From positions 620,001-684,000 of the forward strand of contig JASBRY010000009.1 of NCBI GenBank assembly GCA_030149165.1: a stretch of 64,000 nt of DNA. Reading direction: 5' to 3'. Of the stretch, positions 52,643 to 60,475 are shown piece by piece. The first letter of the stretch is position 1; each line of letters opens with the position of its first letter. Source of the stretch: Phycisphaerales bacterium. Lineage in GTDB: Bacteria > Planctomycetota > Phycisphaerae > Phycisphaerales > UBA1924. Below the pieces are notes generated by a model. The model searched no databases. It was not told where the DNA came from and saw only the letters and a program-made list of their open reading frames with translations. Position numbers and translations under genes: made by a program.

Positions 52643-54721
52643 TTACGCCGTGACCGCGCTGAAGTGATCCTTCACACTCGTGCTTCCCTTTGATTCGTAC
52701 TCGTCTTGAATCGCGCTGACGAACTCATCGAGCGGCATGGATCCCAGATCCTTCTCGATCCCGAACGCACGCACTGACACGGCACGATTCTCAGCATCGC
52801 GTGGTCCGACGACGACGAGGTACGGGATCTTCATCTCCGATCCGTTCTTGATCTTCGCTTGTACGCGCTGGTCGTGCGTATCGCAAGTAGCGCGGATCCC
52901 GATCGAGTGGAGTTGCTCAAGGACTTCCATCGCGTAGTCGTTGCTCTTCTCGGAAATCGGGAGCACGCGGACCTGCTCCGGCGCGAGCCAAACTGGGAAC
53001 GCGCCGGCGAAGTGCTCGATCAGCACGCCGATGAATCGTTCCATCGATCCGAATGGGGCTCGATGGATCATCACCGGACGATGCTTCTCGTTGTCCGCAC
53101 CGATATACGAGAGGTTGAAGCGTTCAGGGAGGTTGTAGTCGACCTGGACCGTGCCGAGCTGCCACTCGCGTCCGATGACATCCTTGACGACGAAGTCGAT
53201 CTTGGGTCCATAGAACGCCGCTTCTCCCGGCTCTTCCGTGAACGGCACGCCGAGCGTCTGCGCCGCTTCCCGGCATGCTTGCTCCGCTTTGTCCCAGTTC
53301 GCTGAATCCCCAGTGTACTTGTCCGAATCGGGATCACGCAGACCGACACGGACGCGGTAGTCCTCGATACCCAGCACATTGAAGATGGTCTTCACAAGCG
53401 ACAGACATCCCTGGACCTCGTCGTTGATCTGCTCGGGAGTGCAGAATAGGTGCGCATCGTCCTGCGTGAATCCACGCACGCGCGTCATACCGTTGAGTTC
53501 ACCGGACTGTTCCCAGCGGTAGACCGTCCCAAACTCCGCGAGACGCACCGGAAGGTCCTTGTATGAATGCGGCTGAGAATCAAAGATCTTGATGTGGTGC
53601 GGACAGTTCATCGGTTTGAGCATGAACCCTTCGATCTCTCCAGAGCTCATGTTGTTGGAGAGCTGCGCACAGGTGCATCCCTCGTTGGAAAGTTCAACCA
53701 AGTGATCGCGCTCAACCAACGGCGGGAACTGCGAGTCGGAGTAGTACGGGAAGTGTCCCGAAGTCCGGTACAGATCAAGCTTCCCGATATGAGGCGTGAA
53801 CACCTCGTGGTATCCCTGTTTGGTCAGTTCCGTCGCGATGAACTGCTGGAGTTCCTTGCGGACCACTGAGCCGTTGGGGGTCCAGAGGATCAGCCCCTGC
53901 CCAACAGTCTCGTCGATGTGGAAGAGCTTGAGTTTCTTCCCAAGCACGCGATGGTCGCGTTTCTTTGCTTCTTCGAGTCGTTCGAGGTGTGCGTTGAGGT
54001 CTTTCTTAGAGAAGAAGGAAGTGCCATAGACGCGGGTGAGCGAGTCGGAGTTCTCATCGCCGTGCCAGTATGAGGACGCGAGGGACATGATCTTGTACCC
54101 ACCGATGCGTCCAGTGCTCGGGATATGAGGCCCTCGGCACAGGTCTTCCCAGTTCTTGCCCGGCTCACCGGTCGCATAGAACGAGAGCGAGTCCGCGCCC
54201 GCTTTGATCGCTTGCTCCGCGTTGTCGAGCTTGTACTTGGAACCTTCCGATTTCAGCTTTTCGATGCCGTCATTGATTTGCATGTCGTAGCGTGTGAACG
54301 GGCGATCTTCTTTGATGATCTTGCCCATCTCTGCTTCGATCGCGTCGAAGTCGCCTTCTTTGAGCGGACGATCCTCCGGGAACTTGATGTCGTAGTAGAA
54401 CGAGTTCTCCAGCGGCGGACCGTAGACAAGCTGAGCGCCTGGAATGACGCGTTGAATCGCTTCAGCCATGACATGAGCCGTGGAGTGGCGCAGGAGGTAC
54501 AGCGCGTTGGGGTCGTCCTGCTTGTCGCGCGTCTTCTCAGTGATCAGCGACAGCGAGCAGTCGTTCTCAAGCACAGCTGAGAGGTCGCAGAGTTCTTCAT
54601 CCACGATTGCGCCGACGCACGCTTTGGCGAGGCGCTCTCCGATCGACATCGCGACATCGAACGCGGAGACTGGGTTGTCGAACGATTTGACGGAACCATC
54701 CGGGAGGGTGATGTTGGGCAT
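52643..54721 (-). CDS. thrS: Threonyl-tRNA synthetase
   Basis: 692 residues, full length. The TGS domain (MPNITLPDGSVKSF) is followed by the editing domain with HSTAHVMAEAIQRVIPGAQL near 79 and a second half with CRGPHIPSTGRI near 190. The class II core holds motif 2 (FGTVYRWEQSGELNGMTRVR near 395, with GFTQDDAHLFC after it) and motif 3 (MIHRAPFGSMERFIGVLIEH near 555), plus zinc ligands of the type CPHH (NCPHHIKIF) near 373. The anticodon-binding domain ends the protein (AENRAVSVRAFGIEKDLGSM). The upstream region shows no recognised leader; a terminator of the ars operon lies between. Confidence 0.97.
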   Translation of the reverse strand: MPNITLPDGSVKSFDNPVSAFDVAMSIGERLAKACVGAIVDEELCDLSAVLENDCSLSLITEKTRDKQDDPNALYLLRHSTAHVMAEAIQRVIPGAQLVYGPPLENSFYYDIKFPEDRPLKEGDFDAIEAEMGKIIKEDRPFTRYDMQINDGIEKLKSEGSKYKLDNAEQAIKAGADSLSFYATGEPGKNWEDLCRGPHIPSTGRIGGYKIMSLASSYWHGDENSDSLTRVYGTSFFSKKDLNAHLERLEEAKKRDHRVLGKKLKLFHIDETVGQGLILWTPNGSVVRKELQQFIATELTKQGYHEVFTPHIGKLDLYRTSGHFPYYSDSQFPPLVERDHLVELSNEGCTCAQLSNNMSSGEIEGFMLKPMNCPHHIKIFDSQPHSYKDLPVRLAEFGTVYRWEQSGELNGMTRVRGFTQDDAHLFCTPEQINDEVQGCLSLVKTIFNVLGIEDYRVRVGLRDPDSDKYTGDSANWDKAEQACREAAQTLGVPFTEEPGEAAFYGPKIDFVVKDVIGREWQLGTVQVDYNLPERFNLSYIGADNEKHRPVMIHRAPFGSMERFIGVLIEHFAGAFPVWLAPEQVRVLPISEKSNDYAMEVLEQLHSIGIRATCDTHDQRVQAKIKNGSEMKIPYLVVVGPRDAENRAVSVRAFGIEKDLGSMPLDEFVSAIQDEYESKGSTSVKDHFSAVTA

Positions 54722-54785
54722 TGGGTGCTCGCTTCTGAAACCTTGGCTTATGTAAGCGTGGTGGTGACTGGTTGATCCTATGAAA

Positions 54786-54809
54786 AACGCCCAGCGTTGG
54801 CTGGGCGTT
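54786..54809. terminator. Intrinsic terminator downstream of arsM
   Basis: A perfect 10-bp stem, AACGCCCAGC with GCTGGGCGTT, has a GTTG loop. Minus-strand transcripts from arsM run into TTTTT after the stem, so it ends the ars operon just before thrS. On the plus strand the stem is followed by GGGTGTGTTTTT, so weak bidirectional action is possible. Confidence 0.85.
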
Positions 54810-54922
54810 GGGTGTGTTTTTCAACAATATCCAGCCAGCCTTAGAGCGGGGTCGTGGTGGTTCCGGTCGTGGTGGTGGTCATGGACATGGTGGGTGATCG
54901 TAGGCAGTCAAAAGTGCGTATA

Positions 54923-55822
54923 TCAGCAGCATCCGGGCCCGCAGCCGCAAGGTTTCTTCGCTTGGATATCCAGACTCGTGATCACATCCGCCGCGGCTTG
55001 TCCCTCAGGGAGCAGCGCCGAGACCTTGGTGTAGAGCGGATCGTTCGCTTCAGTCAGTGCTCGGACATACTCCGGCTTCGGAGTCAGTTGGATCTCACTC
55101 AATCCGGCATTGTTCATCTGCTCACGCATCGTCTTAACCGGGATCGCGCCAGCGACGCATCCAGCCCACGATTCCACGATCTCCTTGACCTCCGCTGGGA
55201 GCGGTTTGAGCAGCGCGATATCCGACACCGCGACGCGACCCCCCGGCTTGAGCACTCGAGCGATCTCATTCCAGACCTGCTGCTTATCCATCGAGAGGTT
55301 GAGCACGCAGTTGGAGATGATGACATCGACCGAGCTGTCCTGGACTGGAAGGTGCTCGATCTCCCCCAATCGGAACTCGACATTGTCAAGCCCGGTTGTG
55401 CTTCGATAGTGACCGATATTCGCACGCGCCTTGTCGATCATCTGAGGGGTCATGTCCACCCCGATCGCTCGGCCTGTCTTTCCGACCTTTGGACCAGCGA
55501 GGAAGATATCGAATCCTCCACCTGATCCCAGATCGAGGATCGTTTCGCCTTCTTTGAGGTTCGCGATGATCGTGGGATTGCCGCAGGAGAGCCCCATGTT
55601 CGCGTCTGCTGGGAGTGCTTCGAGTTCTTCTTTGGTGTATCCGATCTGCTGCGCCAAATCCGCGGCATCAATAGACTCAGTCACACCACACGCGCCGGCA
55701 CAGCAGCAACTCCCAGCGGATTCAACTTCTCCAGTGAGCTGGTCACGCGTGACGGTACTTGAGGTCGCGATGCCCGCGTAATCGGAACGGATCTTCTGAC
55801 GGATTTCTTCGTTGGTCTTCAT
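54923..55822 (-). CDS. arsM: Arsenite methyltransferase
   Basis: 299 residues. The N-terminal cysteine cluster ([10 protein letters not shown] near residue 38) precedes the SAM-binding core: [20 protein letters not shown] near 94 (motif I) and [19 protein letters not shown] near 124. The three cysteines conserved in ArsM appear in LSCGNP (~79), [10 protein letters not shown] (~171) and GCVAGAIP (~222). The C-terminus is cysteine-rich (CGCGPGCC). ArsM methylates As(III) stepwise to volatile forms. It overlaps arsR by ATGA, so expression should follow ArsR control. No arsenite efflux gene (arsB/acr3) is next to it. Confidence 0.93.
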   Translation of the reverse strand: MKTNEEIRQKIRSDYAGIATSSTVTRDQLTGEVESAGSCCCAGACGVTESIDAADLAQQIGYTKEELEALPADANMGLSCGNPTIIANLKEGETILDLGSGGGFDIFLAGPKVGKTGRAIGVDMTPQMIDKARANIGHYRSTTGLDNVEFRLGEIEHLPVQDSSVDVIISNCVLNLSMDKQQVWNEIARVLKPGGRVAVSDIALLKPLPAEVKEIVESWAGCVAGAIPVKTMREQMNNAGLSEIQLTPKPEYVRALTEANDPLYTKVSALLPEGQAAADVITSLDIQAKKPCGCGPGCC

Positions 55823-56235
55823 CGGGAGACTCCTGAATGAATGGGTGCTTGGTTTTTTTGAACTGGGGTGCAGCAGCCTTCACGCTGCATGCGCGCCAGA
55901 TCGCACGGATCAATCGCATCGATCTGCGCGAGTGTTTGTTGGTCGGCTCTGATCTGCTCGTCACGCATTGCGTGATCGCGCACCATCTGCAGCGCATCAG
56001 AGATGATCGGGGTGGGGGAGTCTGGGATGCGATAGTGCACCCAGCGTCCTTCTTTGCGAGACTCCAGCAAGCCGGCGCTACGAAGCACGGCGAGGTGCTT
56101 CGAGATCGATGCGTTGGAGAGGTCGATGAGTTCGACGAGCTGGCACACGCAGCGTTCTTTGTCCAAGCACGCGATCAGCAGCCGGAGACGCGTCGTATCG
56201 GAGAGTGCGTGCGCGATGGTGGGGAGATCAGTCAT
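55819..56235 (-). CDS. arsR: ArsR/SmtB-family repressor
   Basis: 138 residues. The winged helix-turn-helix of ArsR is clear: HALSDTTRLRLLIACLDKER near residue 9, CVCQLVELIDLSNASISKHL near 29 (the two cysteines in CVCQL are the As(III) ligands typical of ArsR) and LAVLRSAGLLESRKEGRWVH near 48 (recognition and wing). A C-terminal extension carries MQREGCCTPVQ with a CC pair. It should repress its own operon (arsR-arsM) and dissociate on binding arsenite. The inverted repeat at 56243-56264 just upstream is the likely operator. Confidence 0.92.
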   Translation of the reverse strand: MTDLPTIAHALSDTTRLRLLIACLDKERCVCQLVELIDLSNASISKHLAVLRSAGLLESRKEGRWVHYRIPDSPTPIISDALQMVRDHAMRDEQIRADQQTLAQIDAIDPCDLARMQREGCCTPVQKNQAPIHSGVSR

Positions 56236-56242
56236 AGTTGAT

Positions 56243-56264
56243 TTCTCATTTTCCTAAATGAGAA
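56243..56264. promoter_or_regulatory. Candidate ArsR operator
   Basis: TTCTCATTT, four bases, AAATGAGAA form a perfect 9-bp inverted repeat beginning eight bases upstream of the arsR ATG (minus strand). Its length, AT-rich half-sites and position suit binding by a dimeric winged-helix repressor that controls arsR-arsM. Confidence 0.55.
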
Positions 56265-56333
56265 TATAAACAGAGTGATCACAAATCAACCCCATTTTAG
56301 ATCAATAAAGGTCAATTATTGAAATACATCTAG

Positions 56334-56354
56334 ATATATCGAAACTTGATATAT
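56334..56354. promoter_or_regulatory. Candidate PadR operator
   Basis: ATATATC, seven bases, GATATAT form a perfect inverted repeat 34 bases before the padR ATG at 56388. PadR repressors commonly bind AT-rich dyads in their own promoter, so autoregulation is plausible. A second, shorter copy of ATATATC-like sequence overlaps the left arm. Confidence 0.45.
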
Positions 56355-56387
56355 TCTTCTGCGTACTACTTGGACGAGGAATACACC

Positions 56388-56771
56388 ATGCTCAAACTCA
56401 AGCAAGACCATTCAGAACTCGTTGTCCTCTCCGTGCTCGCCGAGGGACCTTCATACGGATACGCGATCTCCAAAGACATCGCGGCTCGATCGGACGGGCA
56501 CTTCAAACTCACGGCGTCAGGGATGTACCCGCTCCTGACCAAGCTCGAGAAGAACGGCTTGGTCACCACGAGCTGGGAAGAAGTGAAAGCTTCTGGATCA
56601 GATCCAGATTCCAACGGCAGACGCCGGAAGTGGTACACACTCAGCGCCAAGGGGCACAAGCACCTCACCAAACGCATCGAGCTGCATCGTCAGCTGCAAT
56701 CCATCCTCGACGGCTTCGTTCAAGGAACATCGAGCGAGCAATCTGAAACGCAAACAGGACTCGCGGGATGA
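56388..56771 (+). CDS. PadR-family transcriptional regulator
   Basis: 127 residues from the ATG at 56388, with GAGG about nine bases upstream; an open frame to 56346 runs through the candidate operator. LVVLSVLAEGPSYGYAISKD near residue 11 (GPxYGYxI), LTASGMYPLLTKLEKNGLVT near 40 (recognition helix) and GRRRKWYTLSAKGHKHL near 74 (wing) are PadR hallmarks. It ends in an ATGA overlap with a HAAS-type membrane protein, a pairing seen for PadR-HAAS cassettes that control membrane or stress functions. The ligand is unknown. Confidence 0.92.
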   Translation: MLKLKQDHSELVVLSVLAEGPSYGYAISKDIAARSDGHFKLTASGMYPLLTKLEKNGLVTTSWEEVKASGSDPDSNGRRRKWYTLSAKGHKHLTKRIELHRQLQSILDGFVQGTSSEQSETQTGLAG

Positions 56772-58117
56772 AGCTCAACACGGATCAATCCAAGAGCAAC
56801 GCAGCACGCAAGCGATCGGTCACTCCATCGAACAAGGATTCGATCAGCGGCTGGCTCGATGTGCTGACCTCGATGCTCTCACTCAACGAACCACAACGCT
56901 CGCAGGTACGCGACGAGATGGAGGACCACCTCCGTTCGCGAGTCGATGACCTGCTGATCACGGGATTGAGCGAACCCGAAGCGGTCCGAGTCGCTGTGAG
57001 CGAGCTCGGAGAAACCGCGGAACTCGCACAATTGATATCAAACGCACACCAACGCAGAACACCAAGGAGACGGCTCATGAACACCGCACTCATCATCACC
57101 GCAATCGCAGGAATGTCGATCGGGGGGTACTCCCTGACCACAGGGAACAACAACTCAAACGGCACCAAAAACACGATGGTCGCCGGCGCGGGAGCAGCGG
57201 GGATCGCATCAGTCGCTGCTGCTCAAGATGAATCCAGAGATAAAGAGATCCATTCCTTTGAAGTCAAAAGCAAAAGCGTAAAGGAAGTGTTGACCTCGAT
57301 CGCGAGCACATTCGATCGGACTGTTGATATCAGTTGGGATGTCCAGAGGAGCGACCTTGGAACCATACTCAGCATGCATTACGGCGACTTCATCGGCGAA
57401 TACAACCTCACACAAGCGATCGATGCGTTCAAATCGATATTCCGGGAAGAGATCAAAGGATACAAACTGTCGATCACTGACGAGGCAGTTGTGTTCCAGT
57501 CCTACGACGAATACCAGCGAGCACAGATCGTCAACATGATCTATGCAACCCCAGCATGGATCAGCGGCGAGACGGAGCGGTACAACTATGCCGAGTCCTT
57601 GGAGGAGTTGCTCAAGGTCAAACATGATCTGAGTTATGCATCCATCCGTGTGGTTGATCAAGCGATCATCGTCGCGGCGCCTCCAGAGATTCATGCGGAG
57701 CTCGGAAAGCTCGCGGCGGAACTCGATGCGATCATCCAGCATCGCCGCGATCAACAAGCCGAGCAATGGGAAGAGGAGCAAGAACTCAGACAGAAGCGTT
57801 TAAAGCAGCGCGAAGCGGAGTTCCAGATCGCGGTCGATCGACTCCAGCAAGAACTGGACGCAGCACGCACTGACCTCCTGGTCATCAAGCAGAAAGTCCG
57901 TGTCGTGGAGAACAAGATCCAGACTTCACGCAATGTCTTCCGAGGCAATAGAACGGGTGAAGATCAACGAGCTTCAACCGATGCCGATCTGGTCAATCAG
58001 TACGCGATGCTCGACGAGCTGAATCTTGAGCTGGATGAAGCACAGGAGCGGTACGCTTATCTCCGTGATCGGCTGCTCAACTCACAATACGAGCAGTTGT
58101 TCAACGGCCTCCAATAA
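56768..58117 (+). CDS. HAAS-type membrane protein with secretin-like N domains and coiled coils
   Basis: 449 residues coupled to padR by ATGA. Residues ~28-95 form the permease-prefix/HAAS helix bundle (SLNEPQRSQVRDEMEDHLRS, then SEPEAVRVAVSELGETAELA). A membrane helix lies near 105-123. Residues ~161-247 look like an STN/secretin N0 fold (FEVKSKSVKEVLTSIASTFD; YNLTQAIDAFKSIF; YKLSITDEAVVFQS), and ~251-322 resembles a secretin N1 module (SYASIRVVDQAIIVAAPPEI, then HAELGKLAAELDAI). Two coiled coils follow (~325-385 and ~410-449). No secretin barrel is present. The domain combination was not one I recognise, and a periplasmic sensor or scaffold role is inferred. Confidence 0.8.
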   Translation: MKLNTDQSKSNAARKRSVTPSNKDSISGWLDVLTSMLSLNEPQRSQVRDEMEDHLRSRVDDLLITGLSEPEAVRVAVSELGETAELAQLISNAHQRRTPRRRLMNTALIITAIAGMSIGGYSLTTGNNNSNGTKNTMVAGAGAAGIASVAAAQDESRDKEIHSFEVKSKSVKEVLTSIASTFDRTVDISWDVQRSDLGTILSMHYGDFIGEYNLTQAIDAFKSIFREEIKGYKLSITDEAVVFQSYDEYQRAQIVNMIYATPAWISGETERYNYAESLEELLKVKHDLSYASIRVVDQAIIVAAPPEIHAELGKLAAELDAIIQHRRDQQAEQWEEEQELRQKRLKQREAEFQIAVDRLQQELDAARTDLLVIKQKVRVVENKIQTSRNVFRGNRTGEDQRASTDADLVNQYAMLDELNLELDEAQERYAYLRDRLLNSQYEQLFNGLQ

Positions 58118-58159
58118 GCACAGGATCTCGTAGGGATTCATCGCCTCTGAGCTTCGGGC

Positions 58160-58173
58160 TACCATACATGGTA
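58160..58173. promoter_or_regulatory. Short palindrome in the nrdR leader
   Basis: TACCAT, two bases, ATGGTA form a perfect inverted repeat 28 bases before the nrdR ATG. Outside it, CGCCTC (58142-58147) can pair with GAGGCG (58188-58193), which is followed by six T, so the leader could also fold into a terminator-like structure. Neither reading is proven. Confidence 0.35.
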
Positions 58174-58201
58174 TGATCCGTGCATCGGAGGCGTTTTTTG
58201 A

Positions 58202-58723
58202 ATGATTTGCCCATTCTGTAATCACAATCAGGACAAGGTGATCGATTCACGCTCCACAGAATCGGGGGCCGTCATCCGCCGTCGTCGGCACTGTCTCAAA
58301 TGCGATCGACGATTCACGACCTACGAACGCGTCGAGCCGACTGGTCGATTGATGGTCGTCAAGCGGGACGGATCACGCGTGCCATTCAGCAGCGAGAACA
58401 TCATGCGAGGCGTCGCCAACGCGTGCGGAAAGCGTCCGATCTCAGAGGACATCAAGCAACAACTCGCTGGGGAGGTCGAGGACGAACTCCACGCAGAGTT
58501 TGAGCGCGAGGTCCCGACGCAGTTGATCGGAGAGCGTGTGATGAGCAAGCTCCGAGCTGTGGACAAGATCGCGTACATCCGCTTTGCGACTGAACATCTT
58601 CAGCTCTCGACGCTCGAGGACATTCAGAGGGAACTGGATGACCTCTCGTCACGACCTACTGCGGGACCAGATCAAGCGTCTTTGTTTGTTTCGGGACGCT
58701 CGGCAAAGCATCCAAAGCACTGA
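58202..58723 (+). CDS. nrdR: Transcriptional repressor NrdR
   Basis: 173 residues. The N-terminal zinc ribbon (CPFCNHNQDKVIDSR and CLKCDRRFTTYE) binds DNA, and the ATP-cone domain follows (VVKRDGSRVPFSSENIMRGV near 52). NrdR senses ATP/dATP and represses ribonucleotide reductase genes. It has the standard length plus a short tail. No nrd gene is close by. The gene ends with no spacing against the convergent LuxR-type gene. Confidence 0.96.
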   Translation: MICPFCNHNQDKVIDSRSTESGAVIRRRRHCLKCDRRFTTYERVEPTGRLMVVKRDGSRVPFSSENIMRGVANACGKRPISEDIKQQLAGEVEDELHAEFEREVPTQLIGERVMSKLRAVDKIAYIRFATEHLQLSTLEDIQRELDDLSSRPTAGPDQASLFVSGRSAKHPKH

Positions 58724-59482
58724 TCAACCTTCATCGTCAGACTTGGGTATGTACTTTGAGAACTGTACACGCTGTCGGCTCGCGTCATCGACCTGGAGAG
58801 CCGCGAGCTTTGCGAGCGCGATGAGTTCACCTCGATCGTGGACATCGAGCTTGTCTCCGATGTTGTCGCGATGATTATCAACAGTGGAAACGGATCGACT
58901 CAGTTGCTTCGCAATATCCTTGGCGCGGAGACCCTGTCCCATCAATGCAAGAACCTCAAGCTCGCGGTTTGTGAGCACATCAAGCTTTCCAAGATCATTG
59001 ATGTTCGCATGGATGACCATCTCGTTATTGCGTTCAGATGATGCGAACTCGTATTCTTTGGATGTGATCTGCTCGACAGTGATGAGCGCATAGTTTCTCG
59101 TCGAGTCCTCGAGTTTGAGTGAGATCGGACGCATGAGTGTGCGCAGGCGGAATCCGCCAAGTATTTCGAGAAATGTGATCCGCTTGCCTGATTCGATCGC
59201 GAGGTTCGCGGCTTTGTAGCGTTCACGCGCCCAGTTTTCTGGCGCAAAGTCGTAGAGGGTCTTTCCGATGACAGCGTCGATCGATTCACATTGGAATCCG
59301 CGTGCCGCGACATCGTTGCAGCAGAGGATTCGGTCGTCACTGTCCCAGACCATGATCGAGACGGCATACATCCCGGTCAGTAGTTCGAGAAACAGTCGGT
59401 CGGGACTGAGCGGTGGGAGCATCCTGAATGATGCTGGAAGGCTACCTGTGTCGGAACTCGATTGGATTGGGTCAGTGGTCAT
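58724..59482 (-). CDS. PAS-LuxR-type transcriptional regulator (copy 1)
   Basis: 252 residues. A PAS-like sensory domain (~30-150) contains SIMVWDSDDRILCCNDVAAR and IGKTLYDFAPENWARERYKA. The C-terminal LuxR/GerE HTH (~170-225) has LTNRELEVLALMGQGLRAKD, then IAKQLSRSVSTVDNHRDNIG. There is no receiver domain, so it may sense a small molecule directly or work with a distant kinase. A close paralog lies upstream on the same strand (59546-60343). Its stop is adjacent to the nrdR stop with no gap. Confidence 0.88.
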   Translation of the reverse strand: MTTDPIQSSSDTGSLPASFRMLPPLSPDRLFLELLTGMYAVSIMVWDSDDRILCCNDVAARGFQCESIDAVIGKTLYDFAPENWARERYKAANLAIESGKRITFLEILGGFRLRTLMRPISLKLEDSTRNYALITVEQITSKEYEFASSERNNEMVIHANINDLGKLDVLTNRELEVLALMGQGLRAKDIAKQLSRSVSTVDNHRDNIGDKLDVHDRGELIALAKLAALQVDDASRQRVQFSKYIPKSDDEG

Positions 59483-59545
59483 CTAATTACGCCTCGGATA
59501 ATGAATGTCCGAAGTATAACCGATTTGATCGAGATTGAGCTGGAT

Positions 59546-60343
59546 TTAGTTCGATTCGTTAAGGTTGCGTTTGAACCGCGGTAACCCAAAACTGACTTGC
59601 TTCTTAGAAGCATCCTCGATTTCTAGTGCCGCTTCTCGCGCCATTCCCACGAGTTCGATGCGATCCGTGATCCCGAGTTTGACGCCGATCCGCTCTCGGT
59701 GGCGATCAATCGTGGACACAGATCGATGGAGTCGCTCAGCAATTTGCTTCTGTCGCAATCCTTGTCCCATCAACGCGAGCACTTCAAGCTCGCGGGGGGT
59801 GAGCACAGCGAGTCCGCCCAGATCGACGACCTCCGCGTCAATGAGTTCATCCGAGTCCTTCCGATTTCTGAGCCATCTGAGTTTCGCTGGAGTGACATGC
59901 TCAACAGTGATAAAGACGAGCCACTCTTCCTTTCCATCGCGATCGATCTTCATGGGATTGAGTGTGGAACTCAAGCGCGTGCCAGCGAGGATCTCGAGAA
60001 TAACAATCGGGTGCTTGCGTTCGATCGCGAGTCGCATATATTTGATGCGCTCCTCGGCCCATTCCTTCGGAGCAAGATCGATCAGATTCTTACCAACAAC
60101 TGTCTCGGTGTTGTAGTCAGGAAATGCATTCGTCGCGATTTTGTTTGCGAACAGAATCGTGCCGTCTGGAGTCGTCGCGAGGATTGATGTCGCATGAAAT
60201 CCCTTGATCAGACTCTGGACAATCAACATCGCAAACTCACTGTCGAGCTTGAATGGAGGAGGTGGACTCATCTCCCCGGCATGCCCGCTTGGGTCGCCGT
60301 GCAGTTCTGATAAAGACTCGTTGTTCACGAGCATGTCCCTCAT
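59546..60343 (-). CDS. PAS-LuxR-type transcriptional regulator (copy 2)
   Basis: 265 residues from the ATG at 60343; an ATG at 60334 and a TTG at 60397 are alternatives without clear ribosome sites. The PAS part (ATSILATTPDGTILFANKIA; VVGKNLIDLAPKEWAEERIK) and the LuxR HTH (LTPRELEVLALMGQGLRQKQ; IAERLHRSVSTIDRHRERIG) are strongly similar to the neighbour at 58724-59482, so the two are tandem duplicates. The upstream intergenic region, shared with a divergent CoA-transferase gene, has two 8-bp direct repeats (60416-60443) that may be a binding site. Confidence 0.85.
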   Translation of the reverse strand: MRDMLVNNESLSELHGDPSGHAGEMSPPPPFKLDSEFAMLIVQSLIKGFHATSILATTPDGTILFANKIATNAFPDYNTETVVGKNLIDLAPKEWAEERIKYMRLAIERKHPIVILEILAGTRLSSTLNPMKIDRDGKEEWLVFITVEHVTPAKLRWLRNRKDSDELIDAEVVDLGGLAVLTPRELEVLALMGQGLRQKQIAERLHRSVSTIDRHRERIGVKLGITDRIELVGMAREAALEIEDASKKQVSFGLPRFKRNLNESN

Positions 60344-60415
60344 TGAACTCAAGACCGTCACAATCTTGCCCCACCCAAACTGATCAGTGCTCGGCAAACA
60401 GCTCGCCGAGTCGCA

Positions 60416-60443
60416 TAGACTATACAGATATTCCGTAGACTAT
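60416..60443. promoter_or_regulatory. Direct repeat in divergent regulator/CoA-transferase region
   Basis: TAGACTAT occurs at 60416-60423 and 60436-60443, 20 bases apart from start to start, about two helical turns. The repeats lie 33 bases upstream of the CoA-transferase gene and 73 bases from the LuxR gene. Binding by the adjacent LuxR-type regulator is a guess. Confidence 0.35.
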
Positions 60444-60475
60444 GTACTGGTAAAAAACACCAATCGGAGTTTCCA

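Noticed and set aside
54845-54892. A threonine-rich 15-codon minus-strand peptide downstream of arsM
   Set aside because: Too short, low complexity, located next to the terminator, with no ribosome site evident.
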